Source of the DNA: Pseudomonas sp. UBA5782
GTDB lineage: Bacteria > Pseudomonadota > Gammaproteobacteria > Pseudomonadales > Pseudomonadaceae
Direction of reading: 5' to 3'
DNA: 5,614 bases
Assembly (NCBI GenBank): GCA_002418465.1
Contig: DIEE01000085.1
Coordinates: 1 to 5,614 of the forward strand
Shown here: one piece after another, positions 5,223-5,614 of the stretch
Numbering within the stretch: position 1 is the first letter of the stretch
Layout: each line of letters begins with the position of its first letter
Translations under genes and position numbers: made by a program
The notes under the pieces: generated by a model
Seen by the model: only the letters and a program-made list of their open reading frames with translations
Told to the model about the DNA's origin: nothing
The model's database searches: none

Positions 5223-5614
5223 CTACGGTTGGTCCGGGTTGGCGCGGATCAGCCGCAGCGCTTCTTCCACCCCGAGCGGCTGGCGCAGGCGTTCGGCGAG
5301 CAGCGCCATGGCGCGCTGGCGCTGGCAGCCGATGGCGGCGGCGACATGGTCGCCCTGGCGCAGCAGGGCGACGAACTCGAAGCTTTCCGGCTGGCCCTCG
5401 TAGACCACCTCGTCCCAGCGCTCGGCGTGGCCGATGTAGTCGATGCGCTTGCCGAAGTGGAAGGTCCAGAAGAACGGCACATCGACGTAGCGTGCGTCGC
5501 CGCCGAGCATGTTCTGCGCGGCGATGCGGCCCTGCTGCTGCGCCAGGCGCCAGTGTTCGATGCGCGTCGGCTCGCCGGCCAGCGGGAAACGCGCGATGTC
5601 GCCGGCGGCCCAGA
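5223..5614 (-). CDS. C-terminal part of an AIF-like FAD-dependent NAD(P)H oxidoreductase (partial)
   Basis: The frame is open from the right edge to a TAG at 5223-5225, giving 129 complete codons of C-terminus. It begins WAAGDIA, the second FAD-binding motif in which the aspartate contacts the ribityl chain in pyridine nucleotide-disulfide type reductases. IEHWRLAQQQGRIAAQNMLG follows, the helix after this motif in ferredoxin-reductase-like enzymes. The remainder (VPFFWTFHFGKRIDYIGHAE and onward) is the small reductase C-terminal domain. VPFFWT is especially like the AIFM3/AIF-like branch, which often carries an N-terminal Rieske iron-sulfur domain. That part lies outside the window, so a Rieske domain is unconfirmed. 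Electron transfer from NAD(P)H to a partner protein is the usual role. Rubredoxin or ferredoxin reductase is the main alternative. The stop codon touches the repeat at 5178-5222, and termination probably occurs at 5036-5069. Confidence 0.82.
   Translation of the reverse strand, partial: WAAGDIARFPLAGEPTRIEHWRLAQQQGRIAAQNMLGGDARYVDVPFFWTFHFGKRIDYIGHAERWDEVVYEGQPESFEFVALLRQGDHVAAAIGCQRQRAMALLAERLRQPLGVEEALRLIRANPDQP

Overview
This GC-rich window looks like core chromosome of a gamma-proteobacterium, most likely the Pseudomonas/Stutzerimonas group. Three things point there: strong G/C third-position codon use, the gene set (amn, an Ahr-type reductase, an RluE-type pseudouridine synthase, a DUF2788 membrane protein, an Lrp/AsnC regulator), and the short 'GTAGGG...'/'GGTGGGTTA...' hairpin repeats between genes. 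From memory, P. aeruginosa has amn, a pseudouridine synthase, a small DUF protein and an AsnC-type regulator in the same neighbourhood. I could not check that here.

Layout, left to right. Bases 1-135 are the last 44 codons of a plus-strand gene that resembles the aminotransferase-like end of a MocR/GntR regulator. A 250-base spacer with hairpin repeats follows. amn (AMP nucleosidase) occupies 386-1861 on plus. A converging spacer (1862-2054) carries two 60-base hairpin elements. The Ahr/YjgB-type NADPH aldehyde reductase is at 2055-3089 on minus. A divergent promoter region separates it from rluE, the 23S rRNA pseudouridine synthase, at 3228-3851 on plus. rluE converges on a 68-residue two-helix membrane protein (3911-4117, minus). 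Upstream of that protein, on the same strand, is an Lrp/AsnC-family regulator (4275-4754, minus). Bases 4755-5222 contain no convincing gene, but hold an AT-rich, palindrome-rich candidate operator, a perfect 15-bp-stem terminator, a second hairpin and a three-armed repeat. The window ends in the C-terminal 129 codons of an AIF-like FAD-dependent oxidoreductase (5223-5614, minus).

The genes do not form one pathway. They are mostly single-gene units in alternating orientation: purine salvage or AMP turnover, aldehyde detoxification, rRNA modification, a membrane protein of unknown role, an amino-acid-responsive type regulator and a flavin oxidoreductase. I see no mobile element, CRISPR array, tRNA, rRNA or defence system. 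The points most worth a second look are in the spacers: the orphan terminator with a possible small RNA ahead of it, the phased TTGCG sites upstream of the Lrp-type gene, and the paired 60-base elements between amn and the reductase gene.
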